Shown here: positions 9,240 to 17,159 of the stretch, one piece after another | Layout of the letters: each line of letters begins with the position of its first letter | Numbering within the stretch: the stretch's first letter is position 1 | Source: an uncultured Paraprevotella sp. | GTDB lineage: Bacteria > Bacteroidota > Bacteroidia > Bacteroidales > Bacteroidaceae | Length of the DNA: 33,567 nucleotides | Direction of reading: 5' to 3' | Assembly (NCBI GenBank): GCA_944320775.1 | Contig: CALUIV010000029.1 | Location: forward strand, 1-33,567 | Translations under genes and position numbers: made by a program | The notes under the pieces: model-generated | Seen by the model: only the letters and a program-made list of their open reading frames with translations | Databases searched by the model: none | What the model was told of the DNA's origin: nothing

Positions 9240-11531
9240 ATGAAAAGAATCATATTATCCATAATAGCTTTCTTTTACTTTATATGTTTATTCGCACAGA
9301 AAACAGGTAGCTGGCATATTTATGCTTCCTATCATAATGCTACAGCAAATGTACCTGTAGAAAATAAAATATATACGCTCTGTAACGGCAATTTATTCGC
9401 TTATCATACTACGGATTCAGAAATTATCACATATGACAAAACAACATCACTAAATGATTATAATATCATTTTCGTAGATTATAACAAGTCGCTTGAAAAA
9501 ATTATATTAATCTACGAAAACGGAAATATAGATTTTCTTAATCTTAATGATGAAATAACAAATTTATCCTATCTGAAAGAATCAGATATTCAAAACAAAA
9601 AAATAAATAATCTGTCCTTATCAGGAAATAAGGCTTTCCTGGCTACCGATTTTGGTATTGTAACCATTAATATGGAAAAAGAAGAAATTAGCAATACATA
9701 TAATTTAGATCAGCAAGTTTTCTCAGCCATAGAATGGAATAACACGATTTATGCCGCTACCGAAAATGGTATTTATACAGGAAAAATTTCAGATAATCTT
9801 TTAGACAAGAACAATTGGTCAAAATCCAATGATACAAAAATAAAATGCTTCAAGATCTTCGATAATCAGTTGTTCGCAACAGGAAATTCATATTTATACA
9901 AATACGATGAACAAACATCATCGTTTCAGTCAGTTGTAAAAGGAAATTTTACATTTACTTCCTTAGCCAATAACAGATTGATTGTTGGAAACAATCAGTT
10001 AATATATATCTTTAGTAAAGCCAATGAATATAACAAAATAACTCAACAAAATAGCTTTAAAGAACTTACTTACGCCAATGGTATATATTGGGCTTGTCAA
10101 GAATATAACGGCTTACAAGGATTTAAAATAAACGCTTCCAATCAATTGGAATCAGCTGTAGAAGCCATCATTCCCAATAGCCCGATTCGAGATTATACTT
10201 ATTATTTAAAGTATCAGGGAAATCGTTTGCTCATTGCCGGTGGATTGCATAATTATAATGAAATATACAATCCAGGAACAGCAATGTATTATGAAGATAA
10301 TAAATGGACCAATTTTGAAGATGGAAGTAAGATTACCAGCCAGACCAAAATGAATTACGAAAATACAACTTCTATTGCTCAAGATCCGAATGATCCGGAC
10401 CATCACTTTGTATCTGCCGCAGGAACAGGTTTATATGAATTTAAAAATGGAAAATTTATCAAACAATATAATTATAAAAACAGTAACCTACAAACCATAC
10501 TTCCTAACGATATCAATCCATTCTATTATGTTCGAATTTCAGGAACAACTTATGATCATGAAGGAAATCTTTGGATGTTGAATAACGAAGTAGATACTAT
10601 TATCAAAATATATAAAAAAGATGGAAGCTGGAGTAAAATTTATTGTGAAAACATAAAGAAAAATCCAACATGCGATTTTATTATGTTCGATTCAAAAAAC
10701 AGAGTTTGGATTAATTCCAGAAGAATGCCCGGCGGACTACTTTGTCTTAATTATAACGGAACAATAGATAATACAGCCGATGATATAGCAACGTTCAAAA
10801 CACAAATCATTAATCAGGATGGTACTACATATAATCCAGAAGAATTCTATTGCATGGCAGAAGATAAAACTGGAACCATATGGATCGGCACAAATCTAGG
10901 CTTGTTTGTCATTTCTGATCCTGATCAATATGGAAACAATGATTTTCAGTTTACACAAATAAAAGTTCCCAGAAATGACGGAACGAACTTTGCCGATTAT
11001 TTACTTAACGGCATAGCAATTACAGCCATTGCTGTAGATGGAGGAAATCGTAAATGGATAGGAACATCCAACAATGGAATCTATCTGGTAAGTTCAGATG
11101 GAATTGAAACAATACATCATTTTACAACAAAAAACTCACCCATTTTATCTGACAATATTTATTCAATTGCTATAAATGACAATACAGGTGAAATCATGAT
11201 CGGTACTGACAAAGGATTAGTTTCCTATGCAGCTGAAGCTACAGAACCAGAACAATCACTGAAGAAAAATAATGTATTAGTATATCCAAACCCTGTAAAA
11301 CCGGATTATAATGGTTATATTACTATTAAAGGACTAACCGATAATGCAGTTATAAAAATAACATCATCTACAGGACAATTAGTTTATTCCGGGACCTCTG
11401 TTGGAGGTGGATTTACCTGGAATGGTCGCGATGCACAGGGTAGGAGAGTAGCCAGTGGAGTCTATCATATCATTTCTTCAACTGAAACCGGAACAGAAAG
11501 TGTCGTAAGTAAAATTGTATTCATCAAATAA
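9240..11531 (+). CDS. porZ: PorZ-like secreted beta-propeller protein with T9SS-type C-terminal domain
   Basis: This 763-aa protein has a signal peptide (about 1-20, ending LFAQ) and two stretches of beta-propeller repeats. Repeats of two-component-regulator-propeller type are visible (GTIWIGTNLGLFVIS, RKWIGTSNNGIYLVSS). The C-terminal domain starts at VYPNP (about 681-685) and contains GFTWNGRDAQGRRVASGVY, resembling type IX secretion sorting domains. Architecture and length match PorZ, a surface component of the Porphyromonas gingivalis type IX system that binds anionic lipopolysaccharide. The family assignment is by architecture; whether this organism has a working type IX system cannot be seen here. 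A response regulator follows after 11 nt. A TAAATTTG lies only 5 nt before the ATG, too close to be trusted as a promoter. Confidence 0.8.
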   Translation: MKRIILSIIAFFYFICLFAQKTGSWHIYASYHNATANVPVENKIYTLCNGNLFAYHTTDSEIITYDKTTSLNDYNIIFVDYNKSLEKIILIYENGNIDFLNLNDEITNLSYLKESDIQNKKINNLSLSGNKAFLATDFGIVTINMEKEEISNTYNLDQQVFSAIEWNNTIYAATENGIYTGKISDNLLDKNNWSKSNDTKIKCFKIFDNQLFATGNSYLYKYDEQTSSFQSVVKGNFTFTSLANNRLIVGNNQLIYIFSKANEYNKITQQNSFKELTYANGIYWACQEYNGLQGFKINASNQLESAVEAIIPNSPIRDYTYYLKYQGNRLLIAGGLHNYNEIYNPGTAMYYEDNKWTNFEDGSKITSQTKMNYENTTSIAQDPNDPDHHFVSAAGTGLYEFKNGKFIKQYNYKNSNLQTILPNDINPFYYVRISGTTYDHEGNLWMLNNEVDTIIKIYKKDGSWSKIYCENIKKNPTCDFIMFDSKNRVWINSRRMPGGLLCLNYNGTIDNTADDIATFKTQIINQDGTTYNPEEFYCMAEDKTGTIWIGTNLGLFVISDPDQYGNNDFQFTQIKVPRNDGTNFADYLLNGIAITAIAVDGGNRKWIGTSNNGIYLVSSDGIETIHHFTTKNSPILSDNIYSIAINDNTGEIMIGTDKGLVSYAAEATEPEQSLKKNNVLVYPNPVKPDYNGYITIKGLTDNAVIKITSSTGQLVYSGTSVGGGFTWNGRDAQGRRVASGVYHIISSTETGTESVVSKIVFIK

Positions 11532-11542
11532 TCCAGAATAGA

Positions 11543-12211
11543 ATGATAAAAATTATTTTGCTCGACAAACAAGATATTACGCGTGAAGGAATAAAATATA
11601 TCATACAAAACACAATTTCCAGTATTATCAAACAAACTATAATGCCGGAAATTCAATTTGATATAGAAGAAATTTCAGAAGAAAAACAATTAAGCCATTC
11701 ATTACAAAACAATCCAGAAACAATTCTCATCTTAGATTTTACATTAATCAATATCACTGCAGAAAATCTTATTGTCCTACAGCAACGTTTTCCAAAAGTA
11801 CGCTTCATCTTATTCAGTGATAATCTCAGCAAAGATTTTATCAGACGTATGCTCTTTACTAGCAAAGCTTTCAGTATACTGCTCAAAGATGCCAATATAG
11901 AAGAAATAACAGAATGTATCAGACAAGTCATTTATGAACGCCAATATGCTGCCCCAAAAGTAATTTCATGGATCGAACAGAAGGAAACTAAGGAACATAT
12001 TTCATTGACTGCTACAGAACGAGAAATACTAAAGGCAATGTCTCTTGGGAAAACCACAAAAGAAATTGCCTCTGAACGTTTCTCTAGTGTACATACAATC
12101 ATGACACACCGCAAAAATATATTCCGTAAATTAGATGTCAATAATGCCCAGGAAGCTATACGATGTGCACTCCGGGCCGGAATTATTGACGTCATGGAAT
12201 ATTATATCTAA
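11543..12211 (+). CDS. LuxR/NarL-type response regulator
   Basis: This 222-aa regulator has an N-terminal receiver-like domain and a C-terminal LuxR-type helix-turn-helix. In the receiver, D8 lies in the first acidic cluster, D65 (LILDFTL) fits the phosphoacceptor site, and K115 (ILLKDAN) fits the conserved lysine. The insert around residues 30-50 makes the receiver slightly long. The DNA-binding domain (about 153-212) has the classic LTATEREILKAMSLGKTTKEIA and VHTIMTHRKNIFRKL segments. No sensor kinase is adjacent. The 11-nt spacing from the PorZ-like gene suggests one operon, so the regulator may act on envelope or secretion genes; this is inference. It meets metY tail to tail with 2 nt between stops. 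Confidence 0.9.
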   Translation: MIKIILLDKQDITREGIKYIIQNTISSIIKQTIMPEIQFDIEEISEEKQLSHSLQNNPETILILDFTLINITAENLIVLQQRFPKVRFILFSDNLSKDFIRRMLFTSKAFSILLKDANIEEITECIRQVIYERQYAAPKVISWIEQKETKEHISLTATEREILKAMSLGKTTKEIASERFSSVHTIMTHRKNIFRKLDVNNAQEAIRCALRAGIIDVMEYYI

Positions 12212-12227
12212 ATTCAAATCTTAGATA
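12205..12227. terminator. Weak hairpin over convergent stop codons
   Basis: TATCTAA (12205-12211) and TTAGATA (12221-12227) form a 7-bp AT-rich stem with a 9-nt loop. It covers the stop codons of the response regulator and of metY, and is the only terminator-like structure available to this convergent pair. Confidence 0.3.
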
Positions 12228-13494
12228 ATGCTTGTTCCAAATCCGCCAATAAATCAACAATATGTTCTGTGCCTATAGATAAGCGTATCGTAGCTTGTGA
12301 AATCCCTTGTTCTTCTAATTCTGCATCATTCAACTGAGCATGTGTTGTACTGGCTGGATGGATAACCAATGACTTAGAATCAGCAACATTAGCCAATAAT
12401 GAAAAGAGTTTTAAAGCATCAATAAAACGGAAAGCTTCTTCTCTGCCACCATTTATCTCAATAGTAAAAATAGATCCTCCCCCTTTTGGAAAATAACGTA
12501 AATAAAGATTATGATCCGGATGATTTTCCAAAGAAGGATGATTTACTTTTTTAATTTTAGGATGTTTATTTAAGAAAGAAACAACCTGCAAAGCATTTTC
12601 TACATGTCTTTCCACTCGTAAAGATAAAGTTTCTAAACCTTGTAATAATAAAAAGGCATTGAATGGACTAATTGCAGCACCTGTATCACGTAATAAAACG
12701 GCTCGTATGCGTACAAGAAAAGCAAGCTCACCAGCTACATCAATAAAACGCATACCATGATAACCTGGATCTGGTTCTGTTAATTGAGGAAATTTTTTAG
12801 AATCAGCCCAATTAAACCGACCGGAATCAATAATAATCCCACCTAAACTTGTACCGTGACCGCCAATAAATTTTGTAGCAGAATGAACTACAATATCAGC
12901 ACCATACTCTATAGGACGAACCAAAAAAGGAGTTGCAAAAGTATTATCAACTATCAAAGGAATTCCATAACGATGGGCGACTTCAGCAACAGCATGAATA
13001 TCAACTATATTAGAATTTGGATTTCCCAAAGTCTCTATAAAGATCAGTTTCGTATTTTCTTGTATTGCTCTCTCAATATTACTTATTTCCGACGGATCTA
13101 CAAAAGTTGTAGTTACACCTGATTGTGGCAATGTATTTGCCAATAAATTATAGGTACCTCCATAAATCGTACGCGCCGCAACAATATGATCTCCTACACG
13201 GGTTATATTCTGAAAAACATATGATAGAGCTGCAGCACCAGAAGCAACAGCTAAAGCCCCTCGTCCACCTTCCAATGCAGCCACACGTTTTTCAAAAATA
13301 TCTTGTGTAGGATTTGTCAAACGTCCGTAAATATTACCTTCTTCCCGTAATTCAAAACGATCAGCTGCAGAAGCACAGTTTTTAAAAACATACGATGTAG
13401 TCTGATAAATAGGTACAGCACGAGCACCTGTTGTTTCATCAGCTGATTCTTGACCAGCATGCAATTGTAAGGTTTCAAAATGTAACGCACTCAT
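12214..13494 (-). CDS. metY: O-acetylhomoserine sulfhydrylase (MetY)
   Basis: MetY is a PLP enzyme that makes homocysteine from O-acetylhomoserine and sulfide, feeding methionine synthesis. The 426-aa length fits MetY and is longer than most MetB or MetC proteins. Typical segments are HFETLQLHAGQ at the start, GARAVPIYQTTSYVF, YGRLTNPT, the phosphate-binding ALAVASGAAA, and VVHSATKFIGGHG with the PLP lysine at K208. The frame extends 10 codons upstream, but a TATCTTTG -7 box at 13522-13529 places the transcription start inside that extension, so ATG 13494 (MSALHFETL) is chosen. Close specificity (acetyl- or succinylhomoserine, or cysteine synthesis) cannot be settled by eye. Confidence 0.95.
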   Translation of the reverse strand: MSALHFETLQLHAGQESADETTGARAVPIYQTTSYVFKNCASAADRFELREEGNIYGRLTNPTQDIFEKRVAALEGGRGALAVASGAAALSYVFQNITRVGDHIVAARTIYGGTYNLLANTLPQSGVTTTFVDPSEISNIERAIQENTKLIFIETLGNPNSNIVDIHAVAEVAHRYGIPLIVDNTFATPFLVRPIEYGADIVVHSATKFIGGHGTSLGGIIIDSGRFNWADSKKFPQLTEPDPGYHGMRFIDVAGELAFLVRIRAVLLRDTGAAISPFNAFLLLQGLETLSLRVERHVENALQVVSFLNKHPKIKKVNHPSLENHPDHNLYLRYFPKGGGSIFTIEINGGREEAFRFIDALKLFSLLANVADSKSLVIHPASTTHAQLNDAELEEQGISQATIRLSIGTEHIVDLLADLEQALSKI

Positions 13495-13521
13495 AATAAG
13501 AACTATTTTGTTTAATAAAAG

Positions 13522-13529
13522 CAAAGATA
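13522..13529 (-). promoter_or_regulatory. metY promoter -7 box
   Basis: The - strand reads TATCTTTG, a perfect -7 consensus, 27 nt upstream of the metY ATG at 13494. An ATTG sits 20 bp further upstream at the -33 position. Confidence 0.65.
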
Positions 13530-13584
13530 ATCTTACTGGAAAAAGGAAACAATACCAAATATGAGGTATTTTAAATATAGTGCT

Positions 13585-14076
13585 TTATAAATCCAATTGA
13601 TAAGCCAAGCGTGGTGTTCCGTTGGCTACATAAATAATACCGCAATAAACAAATCCATTTTTTTTAGCAATATGTTGCATGATCTTATTATCTTCGTGTG
13701 TATCTAAACGCAACGAAACTGCGTGATTTCGACACCAAGAAATACAAAAATCAGCTATGCCATGAATGCTTCCATCGGAGGCCAAACGATGAATTACATA
13801 ATAAGGTCTGTCCGAAAGCCAAGCACCTTCTATATGTGAATACGTCGGATCTGGACCTGGAAGAAAACAAAATGTAGCTAATATTTTTCCTGTTACATCA
13901 CAGCAGACCATACAAACCCTACGCTCTATTTGTTCTTTTATCAACTCTTCAGAAGGATAATTGTTAATCCATTGATTCGGGTTTCCTTGCTTTTTCATGA
14001 ATAACCGAGCCAAAGAAAACAAATGCATAATTTCTTTTAAATCATCCAATGTAGCATTTCTTACAGACAATGACAT
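13585..14076 (-). CDS. GNAT family N-acetyltransferase
   Basis: This 163-aa protein reads like a GCN5-related acetyltransferase. It begins SVRNATLDDLKEIMHLFSLAR, the usual first strand and helix. A central beta segment (VTGKILATFCFLPGPDPTY) and HRLASDGSIHGIADFCISWCR, the usual acetyl-CoA pyrophosphate-binding region, follow. The end, SLRLDTHEDNKIMQHIAKKNGFVYCGIIYV, is the typical last helix and strand. The acceptor substrate is unknown. It lies between metY and nadA on the same strand, but a 214-nt gap with a terminator separates it from nadA. Confidence 0.88.
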   Translation of the reverse strand: MSLSVRNATLDDLKEIMHLFSLARLFMKKQGNPNQWINNYPSEELIKEQIERRVCMVCCDVTGKILATFCFLPGPDPTYSHIEGAWLSDRPYYVIHRLASDGSIHGIADFCISWCRNHAVSLRLDTHEDNKIMQHIAKKNGFVYCGIIYVANGTPRLAYQLDL

Positions 14077-14237
14077 ATCAAAAACATTTATATTTTTATT
14101 AATACACGGAATATATAAATAAAGTATTTATCAAATAGTTATCAACAAGATACGAATAACTTATAAACACTTTAAACAAATAATATTCAATTAATTATGG
14201 ATATAAATATATTATTATCAACCATTTTTAAACAGAT

Positions 14238-14272
14238 AAAAAGACCCTGCTAATTCGAAGCTGAGTCTTTTT
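14238..14272 (-). terminator. Intrinsic terminator after nadA
   Basis: The 14-nt arms 14238-14251 and 14259-14272 pair with two mismatches around a 7-nt loop. Read leftward, the hairpin ends in TTTTTAT. It lies 19 nt beyond the nadA stop. Confidence 0.75.
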
Positions 14273-14290
14273 ATTGCCAATCATATTTAA

Positions 14291-15283
14291 TTATAAACCT
14301 AATTTTTCAGAAATTTCCAACATTCTATGAATCGGACGAATAGCTTTATCAGCAATTTCTTTATCAACAATTATTTCCGGCCATTCATATTTTAATGTAT
14401 TATAAAGTTTTTCTAAAGTAATCAGGCGCATATAATTACATTCATTACATGCACATGTACTATCAGATGGAGGAGCAGGAATGAATTTCTTTTGTGGACA
14501 AGATTTCTGCATTTCATGAAGAATTCCACTTTCTGTAGCCACAATAAATACATCAGCATCGTTTTTAATCGCATATTTCAATAAAGCCGCTGTCGAACCG
14601 ACAACATCGGCTAGTTTGACAACAGCTCCTTTACATTCCGGGTGCGCCAAAACTTTTGCTTGAGGATATGCTTTCTTTAACTCAATAATCTTCTCTACTG
14701 AAAATTTCTCATGTACATGACAAGCACCATTCCAAAGCAACATATTACGTCCGGTAATTGAATTAATATACCCACCTAAATTTTGATCTGGTCCAAAAAT
14801 AATAGGAGTGTCTGCTGGAAAGCTTTCGACAATCTGACGAGCATTGCTAGAAGTAACAACTACATCCGTTACTGCTTTTGTAGCAGCTGTTGTGTTTACA
14901 TAAGAAATTACGGTATGATTCGGATGTTCTGCTACAAATTTAGAGAATTCATCAGCAGGACAACTTTCAGCTAAAGAACAAGTAGCATTTAAATCGGGTA
15001 CAAGTACTTTTTTATTTGGACAGAGTATTTTATTGGTTTCTCCCATAAAATGTACACCACACATAACAATGATGTCTGCGTTTGTTTTAGCTGCTTTCTG
15101 AGCTAATGCTAAACTATCTCCTACAAAATCGGCTACATCCTGAATAACGCCTTCTGTATAGTAGTGAGCCATAATTACTGCATTTTTTTCTTTGCAGAGT
15201 TTTCTGATCTCAGTTTGCAAATTTAGAGAAGCATCTATAGGTTCACTGACAAACCCTTTTTCTAACCATTCTTTCTTAACCAT
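14291..15283 (-). CDS. nadA: Quinolinate synthase NadA
   Basis: NadA condenses iminoaspartate (made by NadB) with dihydroxyacetone phosphate to give quinolinate, the second step of NAD synthesis from aspartate. The protein has 330 aa. The three cysteines expected to hold its 4Fe-4S cluster are C75 (VMCGVHFMGET), C188 (WNGACHVHE) and C282 (CNECNYM). Other family marks are VIMAHYYTEGVIQDVADFVGDSL and VLAHPECK. Its partner gene nadB lies 13 kb away on the same strand, not in an operon with it, and nadC is not in the window. Its upstream region is unusually long; the nearest clear -7 box is about 230 nt before the ATG. Confidence 0.97.
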   Translation of the reverse strand: MVKKEWLEKGFVSEPIDASLNLQTEIRKLCKEKNAVIMAHYYTEGVIQDVADFVGDSLALAQKAAKTNADIIVMCGVHFMGETNKILCPNKKVLVPDLNATCSLAESCPADEFSKFVAEHPNHTVISYVNTTAATKAVTDVVVTSSNARQIVESFPADTPIIFGPDQNLGGYINSITGRNMLLWNGACHVHEKFSVEKIIELKKAYPQAKVLAHPECKGAVVKLADVVGSTAALLKYAIKNDADVFIVATESGILHEMQKSCPQKKFIPAPPSDSTCACNECNYMRLITLEKLYNTLKYEWPEIIVDKEIADKAIRPIHRMLEISEKLGL

Positions 15284-15510
15284 ATATATATTAATTATTT
15301 CTTTTTATCTTTTCAAAAAACTAATGATTATGGTGATTGCCTGTTGAAACTGTTCAGAAAAAAAATACCTATAATTTGCTTTTTAAGTTATTAAGAATAG
15401 AACTTTTTGTATTGACAGATAATCAACAGTTTATTTTTTGTCTTTTTGATTGATAATGAATAGATCTTATCTAGGTAAAACCTCTTTATTAACATCTTGT
15501 TGATAATGTG

Positions 15511-15518
15511 CAAAGTTA
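15511..15518 (-). promoter_or_regulatory. Possible nadA promoter -7 box
   Basis: The - strand reads TAACTTTG, a consensus -7 box. A transcript from here would have a leader of about 220 nt before nadA, in which I see no known riboswitch. A closer, weaker promoter is possible. Confidence 0.35.
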
Positions 15519-15711
15519 AAAACTTTATGCTAAATAATTGCTTGAAAACCGATGAAAATCATGTTTAAACTTCATTTTAATCTTTTGGTAACTTATTTTG
15601 TTTTCTCGTTTCTTTGTATAATTGATTCGTTGTTTTTTCATACCAAATTTATTTTTTATTTTCTATCATCTTTTTATAAACCTCTTTTTAACAAGTTTTC
15701 TTTTGATTCAT

Positions 15712-15719
15712 TATCTTTG
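15712..15719 (+). promoter_or_regulatory. trmH promoter -7 box
   Basis: TATCTTTG matches the -7 consensus and lies 21 nt before the ATG at 15741. It argues against the TTG at 15732, which would leave almost no leader. Confidence 0.6.
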
Positions 15720-15740
15720 TAAACAGAAAAGTTGAAAACA

Positions 15741-16274
15741 ATGAGAAAACTAAAAATTACGGAGTTAAACAGGATCAGTGTCGAAGAGTTTAAAATGGTG
15801 GATAAGATGCCTTTAGTAGTTGTTTTAGACCATGTTAGAAGCCTTCATAATGTGGGAGCTGTGTTTCGGACTTCCGATGCTTTTACTGTCGAACGTATTT
15901 GTCTTTGCGGAATTACGGCCACTCCTCCTCAGCCGGAAATACATAAAACAGCATTAGGAGCAGAAGAAACTGTTGATTGGACATATTATGAACGGACACA
16001 GGATGCTGTAATTGAGTTAAAACAGCTTGGATATGAAGTCCTTGCAATAGAACAAGTTGCGGGAAGTACTATGTTACAGCAACTTTGTTTAGACAAGCGG
16101 AAGAAATATGCAATTATTCTTGGAAATGAAGTAAAGGGAGTACAGCAAGAAGTGGTTGATTTATGTGACGGATGTATTGAGATTCCTCAGTTTGGAACGA
16201 AACATTCTTTAAATGTGTCTGTTACAGCTGGAATTTTAATATGGGAATTTGCTCGAAGACTTAAATTGGACTGA
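15741..16274 (+). CDS. TrmH/SpoU family RNA methyltransferase
   Basis: This 177-aa protein is a SPOUT-fold enzyme that transfers methyl groups from S-adenosylmethionine to RNA, most likely to a ribose 2'-OH. The three SpoU motifs are clear: NVGAVFRTSDAF (37-48, with the conserved Asn and Arg), AIILGNEVKGV, and IPQFGTKHSLNVSVTAGILIWEF, which forms the knot and binds the cofactor. The protein is short, a catalytic domain without an RNA-binding extension, so the target (tRNA or rRNA) cannot be predicted. It faces the DUF4294 gene across a 170-bp gap that holds origin-like repeats rather than a recognisable terminator. Confidence 0.93.
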   Translation: MRKLKITELNRISVEEFKMVDKMPLVVVLDHVRSLHNVGAVFRTSDAFTVERICLCGITATPPQPEIHKTALGAEETVDWTYYERTQDAVIELKQLGYEVLAIEQVAGSTMLQQLCLDKRKKYAIILGNEVKGVQQEVVDLCDGCIEIPQFGTKHSLNVSVTAGILIWEFARRLKLD

Positions 16275-16308
16275 TAGATCGTAATACTATGAAAAGCCGA
16301 ACAATGAA

Positions 16309-16317
16309 TTATGCACA
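16309..16317 (+). promoter_or_regulatory. Consensus DnaA box TTATGCACA
   Basis: A perfect match to TTATNCACA in the intergenic region downstream of trmH, 13 bp before a pair of TGTTGATAA sites. A second such box, in the opposite orientation, is at 16653-16661 inside the DUF4294 gene. Confidence 0.5.
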
Positions 16318-16326
16318 AATTATTTT

Positions 16327-16448
16327 CCTTGTTGATAACTGTTGATAATAGATTTATGAAAGATAGAATGTTAATTCAAATATACTTATTTTCAATGATT
16401 TAGATATGCATTTCCCTTTTATTAACCTTGTTGATAACAGTTGATTAT
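16327..16448 (+). repeat. Two near-identical 23-bp direct repeats
   Basis: 16327-16349 and 16426-16448 share the pattern CCTTGTTGATAAC, then T or A, then GTTGAT, then A or T, then AT. They are identical at 21 of 23 positions and start 99 bp apart. Copy 1 holds two TGTTGATAA 9-mers 10 bp apart; copy 2 holds one and a degenerate second. Copy 2 overlaps the DUF4294 stop codon. They look like protein-binding sites, most simply paired DnaA-type boxes. Confidence 0.6.
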
Positions 16449-17068
16449 AAGGCACCGCTTTCCACAAGTTGTACGACACGTTCAACCATACGGTCATCTG
16501 CTTCGGGATTATATTCTTTTTTCAGACTAGCGCCGAAAAGCCAGGCAAAGCTTTGATAAAATCCGGCTTTAAAATTTCCGAAAAAAGCTTTGACCAGTTC
16601 ATAAGATGATTGATTGCATTCTCGGTCAATTAATTTGATCAGCAGTTTACCTTGTGCATAAGTCAGTTTCTTCATTTGTGGAGTATATTGGGTTTTCAAT
16701 CCTTTTTCTACTGCACGCATGTGTTCATCTCTGGATTTTTGGTCAGGAAGACTTTGAAGAACTTGATAAGTTTCCAATATAGTACGATTAACCATTTGAG
16801 CGATTGGCAAGGTTTTTTTTACATTATAGACTAATCGGTTATAACGCATTGCTTCCCGCTTACTTTTAAATTTCATAGGAGGATATATAGGTAATTCCGG
16901 CATCACAATGACGGTGATGGAATCGCCTTTATAAATTTCCTTCTTTACTTTTTTATAGAAAGTAATTTGTACCTGCAATTCAGGATCATCCGAATTGTCT
17001 TGTGGCAAAGCAAATGAAGGAGTCAGATGCAGAGCAAGTAATAATATGGCTAGCCAGCTTCGTTTCAT
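16445..17068 (-). CDS. DUF4294 family exported protein
   Basis: This 207-aa protein begins with a clear signal peptide (MKRSWLAILLLALHLTPSFA), so it is exported to the periplasm or envelope. The mature part is rich in Lys, Arg and Tyr, with PELPIYPPMKFKSKREAMRYNRLVYNVKKTLPIA as the most conserved-looking block, followed by helices. I place it in DUF4294, a family of unknown function common in Bacteroidetes. A TAAATTTG -7-like box lies at 17079-17086, 10 nt before the ATG, which would give a very short leader. It is divergent from the helix-hairpin-helix gene (91-bp gap). Its 3' end touches a DnaA-box-like repeat and its coding sequence holds a consensus DnaA box. Confidence 0.85.
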   Translation of the reverse strand: MKRSWLAILLLALHLTPSFALPQDNSDDPELQVQITFYKKVKKEIYKGDSITVIVMPELPIYPPMKFKSKREAMRYNRLVYNVKKTLPIAQMVNRTILETYQVLQSLPDQKSRDEHMRAVEKGLKTQYTPQMKKLTYAQGKLLIKLIDRECNQSSYELVKAFFGNFKAGFYQSFAWLFGASLKKEYNPEADDRMVERVVQLVESGAL

Positions 17069-17159
17069 AACATCGATGCAAATTTATAAATTAATCTCTT
17101 ATCCTGATTGATTTGGACAAAATATCTATTTCATTTAATGTTTTAAAAGGATTGGATTT

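Larger units (their letters stand above)
15284..15740. other. Large T-rich intergenic region, possible origin core
   Basis: This 457-bp region between divergent nadA and trmH has no protein gene and no RNA gene I recognise. Its right part is extremely AT-rich: hand counts give 12 of 60 G+C in 15601-15660 (with T alone 37 of 60) and 13 of 60 in 15661-15720. It contains one TGTTGATAA (15498-15506), a leftward -7 box (15511-15518) and the rightward trmH -7 box (15712-15719). It is the largest gap inside the DnaA-box-like cluster and is the best candidate for an unwinding region. Confidence 0.6.

Noticed and set aside
15284-15510. Riboswitch in the long nadA leader
   Set aside because: The leader is AT-rich and I found only short pairings, with no recognisable riboswitch core.
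15732-15740. TTG start of the trmH-like gene at 15732
   Set aside because: ATG 15741 is in frame, lies 21 nt after a -7 box, and gives the usual N-terminus.
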